This document shows positions 37,008 to 45,502 of a DNA stretch of 56,150 nt, one piece after another; position 1 is the first letter of the stretch, and each line of letters starts with the position of its first letter. A program made the translations under genes and the position numbers. Below the pieces are notes generated by a model. The model saw only the letters and a program-made list of their open reading frames with translations. It was not told where the DNA came from and made no database searches. Source of the DNA: an uncultured Clostridia bacterium (GTDB lineage Bacteria > Bacillota > Clostridia > Christensenellales > UBA1242); contig CALVZQ010000007.1 in NCBI GenBank assembly GCA_944372585.1, positions 1-56,150 on the forward strand. The letters run 5' to 3'.

Positions 37008-37547
37008 ATGAAAAATATAGATTTACGGATAGAAAAAAATAATAAACTTTTAGTTTCGGCTTTTATCAAACTCTTGGAACGAAAATCATTTGAAGATATA
37101 AGCGTTGTCGAAATATGTAATGAGGCACTTGTTAGCCGTTCTGCGTTCTATGATCATTTCAAAGATAAATATGATTTTGCTTCGCATTGTGTAGATTATA
37201 TGTATAGCGAAATAACATTGAATAAAGATGAAAACGAAAAGTTTTCTTGTAAAGATTATATTTTGAAAAAAATTGAAATGTATTTAACTTTTTTGGAAAA
37301 ATATAAGATAAATTATAAGTTAATAAGAGATAATAACAACGAAAATATTTTGAAAACAATTTGTCTAAATAATTTAAAAAATATTGTAAATGCTGAAAAA
37401 TCTGGTATTAAAGATGATATCCAAACCAAACTTTATATTGAATTTGTGGTAGCAGGAATTAGCGCGCTTTTTGATAAATATTTACTCGGAGAAATTCCTT
37501 GTTCAAAAGAAGAGTTATTGGAATATTTTAAATATATATTAAAATAA
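37008..37547 (+). CDS. TetR family transcriptional regulator
   Basis: Residues 1-50 are a TetR-type DNA-binding domain: ANNKLLVSAFIKLL-like helix one, FEDISVVEICNEALVSRSAFYDHFKDK as the helix-turn-helix with the classical ISVxEI and SRxxFYxHFxDK pattern. The C-terminal 130 residues resemble the ligand domain of small Firmicutes TetR proteins of the DhaS/YbiH kind. Length is 179 residues. The start at 37008 follows TAGGAG and GGGAG. Codon use is extremely AT-rich (TTA, AAT, ATA), unlike its neighbours, which suggests a separate origin. Its target may be the RsgI-like gene that follows after 136 bases. Confidence 0.82.
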   Translation: MKNIDLRIEKNNKLLVSAFIKLLERKSFEDISVVEICNEALVSRSAFYDHFKDKYDFASHCVDYMYSEITLNKDENEKFSCKDYILKKIEMYLTFLEKYKINYKLIRDNNNENILKTICLNNLKNIVNAEKSGIKDDIQTKLYIEFVVAGISALFDKYLLGEIPCSKEELLEYFKYILK

Positions 37548-37683
37548 ACGACACATAAGCATAAATTGTATGATAACATTCAAACTAATCTTGTATGTGT
37601 TTAATTTTGTAAAAATATTATTGTATACTTATGTTAGGCTCATTGATTTGAACCAAATTTTTAAATTTTTATAGGAGGGGAAA

Positions 37684-38676
37684 ATGAGTGAAAAAACAAA
37701 AAGTAAAAAAGGATTAGTTGTAGGGATTTTTGCTGTTATCATTGCAGTTGCTGTGGCTTTTGGACTTGCGTTTGGCTTAAGAAAAAATGAAGAAGCAAGT
37801 GCTATTATGCAACTTGAAACAAATCCGGGTGTTCAACTTATTCTTGATGACGACACTGTGATTGGAGAAGTTGCAATCAATGAAGATGGAGAAGAAATGC
37901 TGGCTTTGGTTTCCTTTGTTGGTCTCAAAGTGGAAGTTGCAGCGGAAAAGTTTGCTCAAACTGCTGCCGAAATGGACAAAATGAACAGCGGTGATGAAAG
38001 TGCTGTGGGCAGCAAGGTTGTGAGAATTACGATCTCAGCTGAAGACAGTGAGTATTATCAAAATCTTGCAAATAAGGCAAAAGAAACTGTTAACTCTTAT
38101 TTTGCAGAAAATGGTGTTTTTGCTGGAGCAGTGACTGAAGTAAACAACAATATTAAAGAGGCTATTGATAAAATGCAAACGGAAGCAAAATTATATCAAA
38201 ACATGACCACAGAAGAACTTTTTGCTTTCGCTAAAGCACAGGCTGATGAACTTAAACAAGTGGCATTTGAAAAACGCAGTGAAATTTCAACGACCTTTGA
38301 AAGCATCCATGAGACGATTTTGACAAATCTTGATTCTGCATATACATTACTTGTAGAAGCAAGACAAAACCTTGAAGATGCAACTGAAGATTCATCTGCT
38401 GAAGAAAAAGAATTTTTGCAAAAAGCTTTTGACGAAGCTGAAAAAGCATATAATGAAGTTAAAAATCAATTAACTGAAAAATATGAAGAATTTGTTGCAA
38501 ATCTCAAAGAAGAAAGTAAACAAATTTTAGAAACTATTAAAGAAACTGCTATGTCCGCATATGAAACAACAATAAATCTTTATAATGAACGTGTTGAAGA
38601 ATTTAAGACAAGAGCCGATGCAGAAATCGCAGAAATTCAACAAAGAATTGCTGATTTCCAAGCAGGTTTGGCATAA
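37684..38676 (+). CDS. RsgI-like membrane protein with long coiled coil
   Basis: A cytoplasmic Lys-rich N-terminus is followed by one membrane helix (residues about 10-33). Residues 38-165 match the extracytoplasmic region of anti-sigma-I factor RsgI proteins: SAIMQLETNPGVQLILDDD is the xxVNPSIxLxLD pattern, then NEDGEEML and the FVGLKVEVAAEKFAQ helix. The rest (about 165-330) is Glu/Lys/Ala heptad-like and should form a long coiled coil outside the cell. The cytoplasmic anti-sigma domain of true RsgI is missing, since only about nine residues precede the helix. No sigI lies nearby. AGGAGGGG gives a strong start. It may be a sensor or envelope spacer; function is not known. Confidence 0.72.
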   Translation: MSEKTKSKKGLVVGIFAVIIAVAVAFGLAFGLRKNEEASAIMQLETNPGVQLILDDDTVIGEVAINEDGEEMLALVSFVGLKVEVAAEKFAQTAAEMDKMNSGDESAVGSKVVRITISAEDSEYYQNLANKAKETVNSYFAENGVFAGAVTEVNNNIKEAIDKMQTEAKLYQNMTTEELFAFAKAQADELKQVAFEKRSEISTTFESIHETILTNLDSAYTLLVEARQNLEDATEDSSAEEKEFLQKAFDEAEKAYNEVKNQLTEKYEEFVANLKEESKQILETIKETAMSAYETTINLYNERVEEFKTRADAEIAEIQQRIADFQAGLA

Positions 38677-38690
38677 AGTTGGAGAGGAAA

Positions 38691-39498
38691 TTGGAACAAA
38701 TCAAATATAATATCAACGATTTAGGCGACTTTGACACAGAATGGCTTCTTCATAAAAAATGCAGTGAGTGGTGGTATTCCACTTCAATTTTAAGAGATGA
38801 AAATAATAATCTTTATTCTGTTTAGAAATGCAAGTGTATTAAAAAATGAAAATGGTATGAAAATTGATTGCTTTGGCGACAATTTCTCTTTCAGTCTAGA
38901 TTTAGATTATGGGAAAGGTGCTTTTTGGCATTGTGATAACGGGAAATTATTCATGGGTACGGAAAATGAGAGTCAAACAACTTTTTATTATTCCTATACA
39001 AACATGCCAACAAAGGGAAAATTAAAATTGAAAGGGAAAGAAATTGAAGTCAAAGGAAGCACTTGGTTTGACAAACAAGGTGGAAATTTCAATTTTCTTG
39101 ATATTCATACTCATTGGGAGTGGTTTTCCATGAGATTTTATGATAATGAAGAAATTATGCTTTTTAACTTTCCACAACAAAAATATTCTGATGGAACATA
39201 TATAAAAAAGAACTGCACAAGCGAAAGATTGACAAATTATGAAATGAAGCCATTGGGATTTGTGGAAAAGAATGGTTATAAATTCTCGTGTGAATGGGAA
39301 TTAAAAATACCGGATATCAAAGAGGGAAATTATAAAATTGTGCCAATAATTGACGGGCAGTTAAACCTCGCATATTTTGAGCAACTTTGCTATATTTATA
39401 ATAAGAACGGAGATGAGGTTGGATTATGTTTTGTCGAACTTCTACCTGGAGTTTACAATAAAAAAATTACCGGCAAATTGCTTATGAAAAAAGTTTAA
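38691..39498 (+). pseudogene. Frameshifted CrtC/AttH-like lipocalin-fold protein
   Basis: The 5' frame from TTG 38691 reads EQIKYNINDLGDFDTEWL and KKCSEWWYSTSILRDENN, then stops at TAG 38823. The other frame, open from 38797, continues with FRNASVLKNENGMKI to 39498. EWWY..S.LRDE..N is the N-terminal signature of carotenoid 1,2-hydratase/AttH-type proteins, and the downstream part has the matching GSTWFDKQGGN and HWEWFSMRF motifs. The two parts therefore belong to one gene split by a frameshift near 38815-38825 (one base too many or two missing). The start codon is uncertain. It follows the RsgI-like gene by 14 bases. Confidence 0.7.
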
Positions 39499-39502
39499 CA
39501 AG

Positions 39503-39532
39503 AAAGCACCTAAAATAAGGTGCTTTTTTATA
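39503..39532 (+). terminator. Terminator after the frameshifted gene
   Basis: AAAGCACCT/AGGTGCTTT with a short AT loop and T tract. Confidence 0.85.
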
Positions 39533-39707
39533 TAAATCAAAAAAATTCTTATTATTTTTTTCTACATAGGTTAAGATTGATACTTTTTCGTAGACATTGC
39601 CCATTTTTAGCCTATTTTTTGCGAAAATTGTGTTATTTAGATTTTGCCGATTTTTGTGATGAAGAATGAAATTGTTATAAAAATAATTTTTATAATTTTT
39701 TGGCCAA

Positions 39708-39741
39708 AATAAAAAATCTAGCAATAGTCAAAATCGCTAGA
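39708..39741 (-). terminator. Terminator of tRNA-Arg
   Basis: On the minus strand TCTAGC/GCTAGA with a 13-base loop and a T-rich tail, 24 bases after the tRNA. Confidence 0.55.
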
Positions 39742-39765
39742 AGTCCCTTTAGTATTGGGGTTTAG

Positions 39766-39842
39766 TGGTGCGCCCGGAGAGATTCGAACTCGCGACCTTT
39801 CGTTCCGTAGACGAACGCTCTATCCAGCTGAGCTACGGGCGC
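39766..39842 (-). tRNA. tRNA-Arg (ACG)
   Basis: The minus strand folds as a full cloverleaf: acceptor GCGCCCG/CGGGCGC, D arm GCTC/GAGC, anticodon stem TTCGT/ACGAA with loop CTACGGA (anticodon ACG), T loop TTCGAAT. CCA is encoded. One mismatch is present in the T stem. Confidence 0.95.
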
Positions 39843-39880
39843 ATATTTATTTGTTTGATTGACAATCAAATCGTTTATGT

Positions 39881-39909
39881 ATTATATCAAATATGTTTTT
39901 AAATGTAAA
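39881..39909 (-). promoter_or_regulatory. Promoter of tRNA-Arg
   Basis: On the minus strand TTTACA, 17 bases, TATAAT. The leader contains a TTTGATTG/CAATCAAA inverted repeat (39853-39869). Confidence 0.6.
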
Positions 39910-40030
39910 TGATTTTTAAAATTTTATTGAAATAATTTTTGAAATGCTCTTGTAAATTGTGAATCTTAGATTGAGAATCTGAATTAAAATTTGCTCGGAG
40001 TAAAAATAAAAGAAGAGTTTTGTCACTCTC

Positions 40031-41842
40031 CTAATTGTTGAAATGATTTTTGATGGTGTGTGCGAGTGATTCGTTGATACCTTTGACTAAACAAAGTTCT
40101 TCAATGCTTGCGTTTTTAACATTTTCTGTTGAGCCAAAAGCTTTTAACAGTGCATTGATTTTGACTTTCCCTAGTCCATTGATTTCTTCAAGTTCCAAAT
40201 GTGTTTGGGCATTGGTTCTTATCTGTCTATGAAAAGTAATTGCAAATCTGTGAGCCTCGTCTCTGACTCTTTGCAACAATTTGAGTTCTGCACTGCCATA
40301 TTTCAAAATTATTGGTTGATTGCTGTAGGTTGTGTACACCTCTTCCAGTTTTTTTGCAAGAGAAATAATATCAATCTCGTTTTCGAGATTGAAAGATTTC
40401 AATATATCATAACACGAAGACAGTTGCCCTTTTCCGCCGTCTATAACAAGCAAGTCAGGTTTCTCTTTAAAACTTTCGCCATTCTTGTCTTTGTATCTTT
40501 GCAACCTTCTTGACAAAGTTTCCTTCAAAGAAGCGAAATCATCATTGCCTTCAACAGTTTTAATTTTAAATTTTCTATATTCTTTCTTTTCTGCAACACC
40601 ATTGACAAAAACCACCATTGAAGCAACTTTGTTTGTTCCGCTGATGTGAGAAATGTCGTAACATTCAATACGTTTAGGCAAATTTTGCAAAGAAAGGTTT
40701 TCTTGAAGCATTTTCATTGCACCTATGCTGCTGTTGTAGGCAATTTTCTCTTTTTCCATTTTCTTTTCCAAATATTCTTCTGCGTTTTCTTTTGCCATTT
40801 TAAGAAGAGTTAGGTTGGTTCCGTGAGGATTGGAAATCACTTTAACGTTTTTTTCAAGGAAACTTTTAAGCAAATCTTCATCAATAGTGTGACTGACAAT
40901 GATTTCGTTTGGAACGAGCATATTTGCATAGTATTGACTTATAAAGTTGAAAAGAGTGTCTGCTTCTTCAATTTCAGCATCGCTCTGTTCAAAATTCACA
41001 ATGCCCAAAATCTTTCCACCTCTCACAACCATGACATTGACAACGCCACTAATCCCGTCGGTGTAATAAGCAAAAACATCTTTGTTGACATCTTTTGGAA
41101 GATTTGCGACAACACGTTGCTTAAGTTTTGCAACCATTTTCAAACTTTCTCTAAGTTCGATTGCTCTTTCAAAATTTTGCAAGTTTGAAGCGGTTTCCAT
41201 TTTGTCTTTTAAGATTTTTTCAATTTCGTCATCGTTGCCATTGAGAAAACGAATGACTTTTTTGATTTCTTCTCCATATTCTTCTTTTGTAGTTCTTCCT
41301 GTGCATGGAGCAAGACAAAGTCCGAGAGAAAAGTTTAAGCACTCTCTCTTTGCATGAGAAGAGGAAGAGATTTTTGATTTGCAAGTTCTGATTTTGAAAG
41401 CCATGTTGATTGTTTTCAAAATTTCTCTGGGGTCAATTCCTGCAATGTATGGGCCGAAATATTTGCACCCGTCATTTTTTTTGACTTTACGTACAATTTC
41501 AAGGCGGGGGAAATCTTCTTTGAGGTCAATTTTGATGTATGGAAAGGCTTTTCCATCTTTTAACAAAATGTTGTAAAATGGTTGATGTTTGTGTATTAAA
41601 TTGCTTTCAAGACCCAGAGCATCAAGTTCAGACACGGCGATAAAATAGTCAAAATCATCAACATTATTCACCATTGCCTGAACCTTGCTAGGTTTTGGAG
41701 AATTGCGAAAATATTGGCTTACACGATTTTTCAAATTCTTAGCTTTTCCAATGTAGATGATTTCTCCACTTTTATTTCTCATGACATAGACACCTGGTTT
41801 GGTTGTCAATGTTTTAAGTTTCTGTTTGATTTTTTCATTCAT
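40031..41842 (-). CDS. uvrC: Excinuclease ABC subunit C
   Basis: It makes the dual incision in nucleotide excision repair with UvrA and UvrB. The N-terminal GIY-YIG nuclease is clear (PGVYVMRNKSGEIIYIGKAK, then LKNRVSQYF), followed by a Cys-containing linker, a UVR helix pair around residues 200-235, the RNase-H-like C-terminal nuclease with CYDISHISG and LLVIDGGKGQL, and helix-hairpin-helix motifs at the end (EINGLGKVKINALLKAFGS). Length 603 is normal. There is no ribosome binding site: the promoter at 41849-41877 leaves only six bases before the ATG, so the mRNA should be leaderless. Confidence 0.95.
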   Translation of the reverse strand: MNEKIKQKLKTLTTKPGVYVMRNKSGEIIYIGKAKNLKNRVSQYFRNSPKPSKVQAMVNNVDDFDYFIAVSELDALGLESNLIHKHQPFYNILLKDGKAFPYIKIDLKEDFPRLEIVRKVKKNDGCKYFGPYIAGIDPREILKTINMAFKIRTCKSKISSSSHAKRECLNFSLGLCLAPCTGRTTKEEYGEEIKKVIRFLNGNDDEIEKILKDKMETASNLQNFERAIELRESLKMVAKLKQRVVANLPKDVNKDVFAYYTDGISGVVNVMVVRGGKILGIVNFEQSDAEIEEADTLFNFISQYYANMLVPNEIIVSHTIDEDLLKSFLEKNVKVISNPHGTNLTLLKMAKENAEEYLEKKMEKEKIAYNSSIGAMKMLQENLSLQNLPKRIECYDISHISGTNKVASMVVFVNGVAEKKEYRKFKIKTVEGNDDFASLKETLSRRLQRYKDKNGESFKEKPDLLVIDGGKGQLSSCYDILKSFNLENEIDIISLAKKLEEVYTTYSNQPIILKYGSAELKLLQRVRDEAHRFAITFHRQIRTNAQTHLELEEINGLGKVKINALLKAFGSTENVKNASIEELCLVKGINESLAHTIKNHFNN

Positions 41843-41848
41843 ACGAAT

Positions 41849-41877
41849 ATTATAATTTATTTACGAAAAAATTACAA
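41849..41877 (-). promoter_or_regulatory. Leaderless promoter of uvrC
   Basis: On the minus strand TTGTAA, 17 bases and a perfect TATAAT, then six bases and the ATG. Same geometry as the IMPase and GNAT promoters. Confidence 0.75.
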
Positions 41878-41955
41878 CTTATCAAATATACAATCTTTTT
41901 CAGAGTTATGTGGCAAGTTATTGGTCAAAATTTGTCTGATATTTTATGAAATTTG

Positions 41956-41984
41956 TTGTAAATTGTAATTTTATTTGCTATAAT
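41956..41984 (+). promoter_or_regulatory. Promoter of the VirB6-like gene
   Basis: TTGTAA, 17 bases, TATAAT, with a 5' leader of about 27 bases that contains GAGGAGGGG. Confidence 0.65.
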
Positions 41985-42017
41985 GAGAAAAATAACAAGA
42001 AAGAGGAGGGGCAAGTT

Positions 42018-44549
42018 TTGACAACATCAATGCTGTTGGGGATTTTTGATTGGGTAGGCGATTTTTTCAAATCACTTTTTAATCTCATTCCACAAGTTGT
42101 TTATCTGCTCTATGCCTCTTTGGCTTGTGTGATTGATTGCTTGCAACTTTTGTTTCGTAAACTTGCAGGACTTGATGTCTATTATGTTGATGGAGAAGCC
42201 GTTGCAGGAGATTTGGTGACCAATTTTATTACAGGTATTTTGGGAATTAATGCAGATGGATTTGAATATTCTGCACTTTCAACTGTTTTCTGGTCATTCA
42301 TTGTTTTTGGAATCATTATTTGTTTTATAAGCACAATTGTTGCAATTGTAAAAAGTCATTACAGTTATGATGATAAAGCTGCAAAAGGACCTATGCAATA
42401 TGTTTACACAGCAGGAAAAGCAGTTTTGAACATAGTTGCAGTGCCAATCATTGTTGTCTTGGGACTTTATCTTTCTCAAGCAATTTTGACCGCTTTGGAC
42501 TCTATGACTTCCATAACAAGCGGAAATGTCGAAGCGATGTATGGGGACAAAGTATCTCTTTTGCAAAGTGTTGACACATCAAAGACTGCCACAGGACTTG
42601 AGTCCTCTCGTAATCGAACGTACATCTATTATGACATTTTTGGCTTTGGCGGTGCAATTGCATATGGAACGAACGCAGATGCAGAAATATTTATTGCTGA
42701 TGCCAAAGAATTGGTTTTGATAGGTTCAAGCAATCAGACGTTCTCAGGTTCTCTTTTTAGAGTTGCGGCGTATAATGCCAACCGTGTGAGAATTGGAACG
42801 CCAATGTCTGCCCTGTCTGGTTTTGGAGCAGATGAACTTTTTGCAAATGCTGCAACGGCAAATGATGTGGACTTGGGGGCAGACATGGTTGACACGGCAT
42901 TTGCCTGCAATTTACACTTGAATTACACCATGGACTTGAGATACATAACAAACTCAACAGATTCAAATGGTGTGTGGGTAAGTTTCAAATATTTCACCAA
43001 CTTCTTGACTCAAAATGCCAACGCATTTTCAAAATTTAACGTGGGCTTGGTGTGGTATTATTATGACTTATGGAGTTTCAACTTTATTGTTGGCTTCGGT
43101 GGCTGCATTGTTTGTGCAGTGTTGTTTATCAACATAATCATCGGACTCATCACAAGATTGCTTATGTGCATTGGCTTGTTCCTTGTTGCTCCTCCGTTGT
43201 TTGGTCTTGCCCCGCTTGATGGTGGAAAGGCTGGAGGTGCTTGGCGAGAGAATTTCATGAAACAAGTTCTGATGGCTTATGGAGCTGTCGTCGGCATGAA
43301 TATATTTTTCTTGATATTGCCTTATTTGAATCAAATAGATTTCTTTAATATCCCAATTGCCGATTATTTCGCACAAATCCTTGTGATCATTGTGGGACTG
43401 ATAACGATCAAAGCGTTCATTGCAACCTTGTCTGGACTTGTTGGTGGTGCGGACGCTCATGAGGTTGGAAAAGGAGTTTCCGAAGAAGTTGGCGCCGTTG
43501 CGGGAACTGCACTGAAAATGACTGTTGGTGCGGGAGTGGGAGTAATCAAAGCTCCTGTGAACGCGTATCGCGGGGCAAAAGCAGTGAAAAACAAAGTGCA
43601 AGAATCATATCATGGCTGGCGAGAAAACAGAAACAAAAAACGTGCAGATCAATTGCAAAATACAACCGATAAAGAAACATTCATCAATCAGAAACTGTCA
43701 AACATGAGCGATGCAAATCTTAATAAGAAAAATGTTATGAGTGAGGCTATTAAAGCTGGATTCACGACAGATGAGGCAAAACAATTGTGGAGTGCAACAA
43801 AAGCCAGCAAGAAGGCTGGAACTTGGGGCTCTGCAGGTGGCTCAACCTCAGTGAAAGCCGAAAAAATGAGATTGCTTAAATCAAATTTGGAAGATCGTGA
43901 CTCTGAATTTAGAAAAACTCGTAGAAAATTTGGAACAACGGCGGCTAATAGGAAGGGAGATTTGGATGCTGCAAGAGCCAGACAAAATGTTCATTCAACT
44001 TTGAGAAGCGACAGTCATACCAGATATGAAAGATACAAAGGCGGACTGACAGGTTTGAAAGACCTTGCTTTGACACCATTTAGAAATGTTAATGACACCT
44101 TGGGAGAAAGCAAACTCTACAGCGCATTCAAAGAAAAATCCTTCTGGAAGAAACCTGACTGGCAAAAAGAAACTGCCGAAAACACGAAAAAGACTTATCA
44201 AGAAATTCAGGCTGGCAGAGGAGATATGCGTCAAGGGTTTGATACCATTCATGGAGATGTGCAAGGTGGTTTCAAAGGTGCACATAGAGATGCAAGAAGA
44301 ATCATTAGAGGACAGGGTGGAATTCAATCTGAAATTGCTTCCGGAAATGCTCATTTGCAAAATATTGAAGAAGAAACACGAAAGATTCAAAGAAACACAA
44401 GACATATTTCCAAAGAAACAGATGGTTTGAAGGCAAGAACGGTTAAGGCAGCAAAGAAACAGAGAGAAGCAGTTGAAGAAAATAAGAGAGCTAAAAAAGA
44501 ACTTAAAGAAATAAATAAAACAATCAAAAATATTGATAGCAAACTTTAA
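42018..44549 (+). CDS. VirB6/TrbL-like polytopic protein of ICE type, with long soluble tail
   Basis: Translation most likely starts at the TTG at 42018, five bases after GAGGAGGGG; an upstream ATG in frame precedes that site. The first 500 residues hold six to eight hydrophobic segments, with QLLFRKLAGLDVYYVDG near residue 40, the extracytoplasmic loop of about 200 residues, and RLLMCIGLFLVAPPLFGLAP followed by WRENFMKQVLM. This resembles the VirB6/TrbL-like membrane proteins of Gram-positive conjugative elements (the Mbov_0396-like group). The last 330 residues are soluble, basic and helical, with AENTKKTYQEIQ near residue 715 and coiled coil to the end. No other conjugation gene is in the window, so it is an orphan. 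Confidence 0.72.
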   Translation: MTTSMLLGIFDWVGDFFKSLFNLIPQVVYLLYASLACVIDCLQLLFRKLAGLDVYYVDGEAVAGDLVTNFITGILGINADGFEYSALSTVFWSFIVFGIIICFISTIVAIVKSHYSYDDKAAKGPMQYVYTAGKAVLNIVAVPIIVVLGLYLSQAILTALDSMTSITSGNVEAMYGDKVSLLQSVDTSKTATGLESSRNRTYIYYDIFGFGGAIAYGTNADAEIFIADAKELVLIGSSNQTFSGSLFRVAAYNANRVRIGTPMSALSGFGADELFANAATANDVDLGADMVDTAFACNLHLNYTMDLRYITNSTDSNGVWVSFKYFTNFLTQNANAFSKFNVGLVWYYYDLWSFNFIVGFGGCIVCAVLFINIIIGLITRLLMCIGLFLVAPPLFGLAPLDGGKAGGAWRENFMKQVLMAYGAVVGMNIFFLILPYLNQIDFFNIPIADYFAQILVIIVGLITIKAFIATLSGLVGGADAHEVGKGVSEEVGAVAGTALKMTVGAGVGVIKAPVNAYRGAKAVKNKVQESYHGWRENRNKKRADQLQNTTDKETFINQKLSNMSDANLNKKNVMSEAIKAGFTTDEAKQLWSATKASKKAGTWGSAGGSTSVKAEKMRLLKSNLEDRDSEFRKTRRKFGTTAANRKGDLDAARARQNVHSTLRSDSHTRYERYKGGLTGLKDLALTPFRNVNDTLGESKLYSAFKEKSFWKKPDWQKETAENTKKTYQEIQAGRGDMRQGFDTIHGDVQGGFKGAHRDARRIIRGQGGIQSEIASGNAHLQNIEEETRKIQRNTRHISKETDGLKARTVKAAKKQREAVEENKRAKKELKEINKTIKNIDSKL

Positions 44550-44566
44550 AATTTAAAGGAGTGATT

Positions 44567-44722
44567 GTGAAATTGTTAAAAAATGGTTTTGAAGTGTTTT
44601 CTTTGGTTTTTATGAACAGTGGTTTCATCAAGTCTTTTGTGGAGAAGATCAATCCAAAAAGAGATTATGCAAAAGAAATTGCTGAAAACACAAGGAAAAC
44701 GGTTGACGAATTGAGGAAATAA
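44567..44722 (+). CDS. 51-residue partner protein sharing a motif with the VirB6-like tail
   Basis: A GTG start seven bases after AAAGGA opens a 51-codon frame just 17 bases after the VirB6-like stop, before the shared terminator. The first half is moderately hydrophobic (GFEVFSLVFMNSGFIKSF); the second half (RDYAKEIAENTRKTVDELRK) resembles the tail of the preceding protein (PDWQKETAENTKKTYQEIQ). The pattern suggests a shared helix or docking site. It is too short for standard gene calls. Function unknown. Confidence 0.65.
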   Translation: MKLLKNGFEVFSLVFMNSGFIKSFVEKINPKRDYAKEIAENTRKTVDELRK

Positions 44723-44725
44723 AAG

Positions 44726-44760
44726 AATATGCTAGGTTATTCCTAGCATATTTTGTTTTT
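44726..44760 (+). terminator. Terminator of the VirB6-like operon
   Basis: An 11-bp stem AATATGCTAGG/CCTAGCATATT followed by a T-rich tail. Confidence 0.88.
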
Positions 44761-44831
44761 AGGCAAGTTTTAATTTGATTGTTTCATAATATTTCTTATA
44801 GGTGCAAAACTTTGAAAAAAATCTTTTTTTA

Positions 44832-44857
44832 ACAAAAAAACTGGCAAGTGCCAGTTT
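44832..44857 (-). terminator. Terminator of tRNA-Met
   Basis: On the minus strand AAACTGGCA/TGCCAGTTT followed by seven T, directly after the CCA of the tRNA. Confidence 0.8.
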
Positions 44858-44933
44858 GGTGGTGATAGGTGGGATCGAACCACCGACCTTACGGGTATGA
44901 ACCGTACGCTCTAGCCAGCTGAGCTATATCACC
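44857..44933 (-). tRNA. tRNA-Met (CAT), elongator type
   Basis: On the minus strand acceptor GGTGATA/TATCACC, D arm GCTC/GAGC, anticodon stem TACGG/CCGTA with loop TTCATAC (anticodon CAT), T arm GGTGG/CCACC. CCA is encoded. A paired first base excludes the initiator; an Ile-lysidine type cannot be wholly ruled out but the body matches elongator Met. Confidence 0.93.
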
Positions 44934-44955
44934 ATAATTTTTTTGAAACACGCTT

Positions 44956-44984
44956 ATTATACACAAACATACTTTTTTTGTCAA
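44956..44984 (-). promoter_or_regulatory. Consensus promoter of tRNA-Met
   Basis: On the minus strand perfect TTGACA, 17 bases, perfect TATAAT. Confidence 0.85.
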
Positions 44985-45022
44985 TTAAAAACATAAAAAA
45001 TTTTGGGTTGACGATTAATTAG

Positions 45023-45052
45023 TTGCCTTTGAATATGAAAAAGATATATAAT
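45023..45052 (+). promoter_or_regulatory. Promoter of the yqeY-like operon
   Basis: TTGCCT, 18 bases, TATAAT, followed by a short leader with AAAGGAG. Confidence 0.55.
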
Positions 45053-45076
45053 TATATTCATAAAGGAGAAAAATCA

Positions 45077-45502
45077 ATGATTGAAGAACAGATTAAAAAA
45101 GCGAACATTGAAGCCATGAAAAACAAGGATACTGTGGCTAGAGCATTTTATAGTGTTCTTATGAACAAAATTTTGCTTGAGAAAATTGCAAAAGGAGACA
45201 GGGAAAAACCTCTTGCAGATGCAGACGTTTCAAATATAATTCAAAAAGTTATCAAAGAACTCAACGAGGAAAAGGAAAACTATGCAAAAGTTGGCAACGT
45301 CCAAGAAGTGCAATCCATTGAAAGACAGATTGAAATTGCTTCTGGATATTTGCCAAAAATGCTGAACAAAGAAGAAATCAAAGAAATCATTTTGAAACTT
45401 GATGACAAAACAATTCCGACAGTTATGAAGCATTTTAAGGCAAATTACAACGGAAAAGTTGATATGCGTCTTGTTCAAGAAGTTTTAAAGGAACTTGCAT
45501 GA
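45077..45502 (+). CDS. GatB/YqeY domain protein
   Basis: The 141-residue protein is the stand-alone YqeY family: an N-terminal helical bundle (IKKANIEAMKNKDTVARAFYSVL, ending near residue 40), a second with VSNIIQKVIKELNEE, and the C-terminal tRNA-binding-like domain with YLPKMLNKEEI and MKHFKANYNGKVDMRLVQEV. It resembles the tail of the tRNA amidotransferase subunit GatB and is thought to bind tRNA; its exact job is not known. The start is the ATG at 45077 after AAAGGAG. It overlaps the phosphoesterase gene by four bases (ATGA). Confidence 0.88.
   Translation: MIEEQIKKANIEAMKNKDTVARAFYSVLMNKILLEKIAKGDREKPLADADVSNIIQKVIKELNEEKENYAKVGNVQEVQSIERQIEIASGYLPKMLNKEEIKEIILKLDDKTIPTVMKHFKANYNGKVDMRLVQEVLKELA

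Noticed and set aside
39482..39724. 80-codon minus-strand frame
   Set aside because: No ribosome site, low-complexity aromatic and Asn content, and it overlaps the terminators on both sides.
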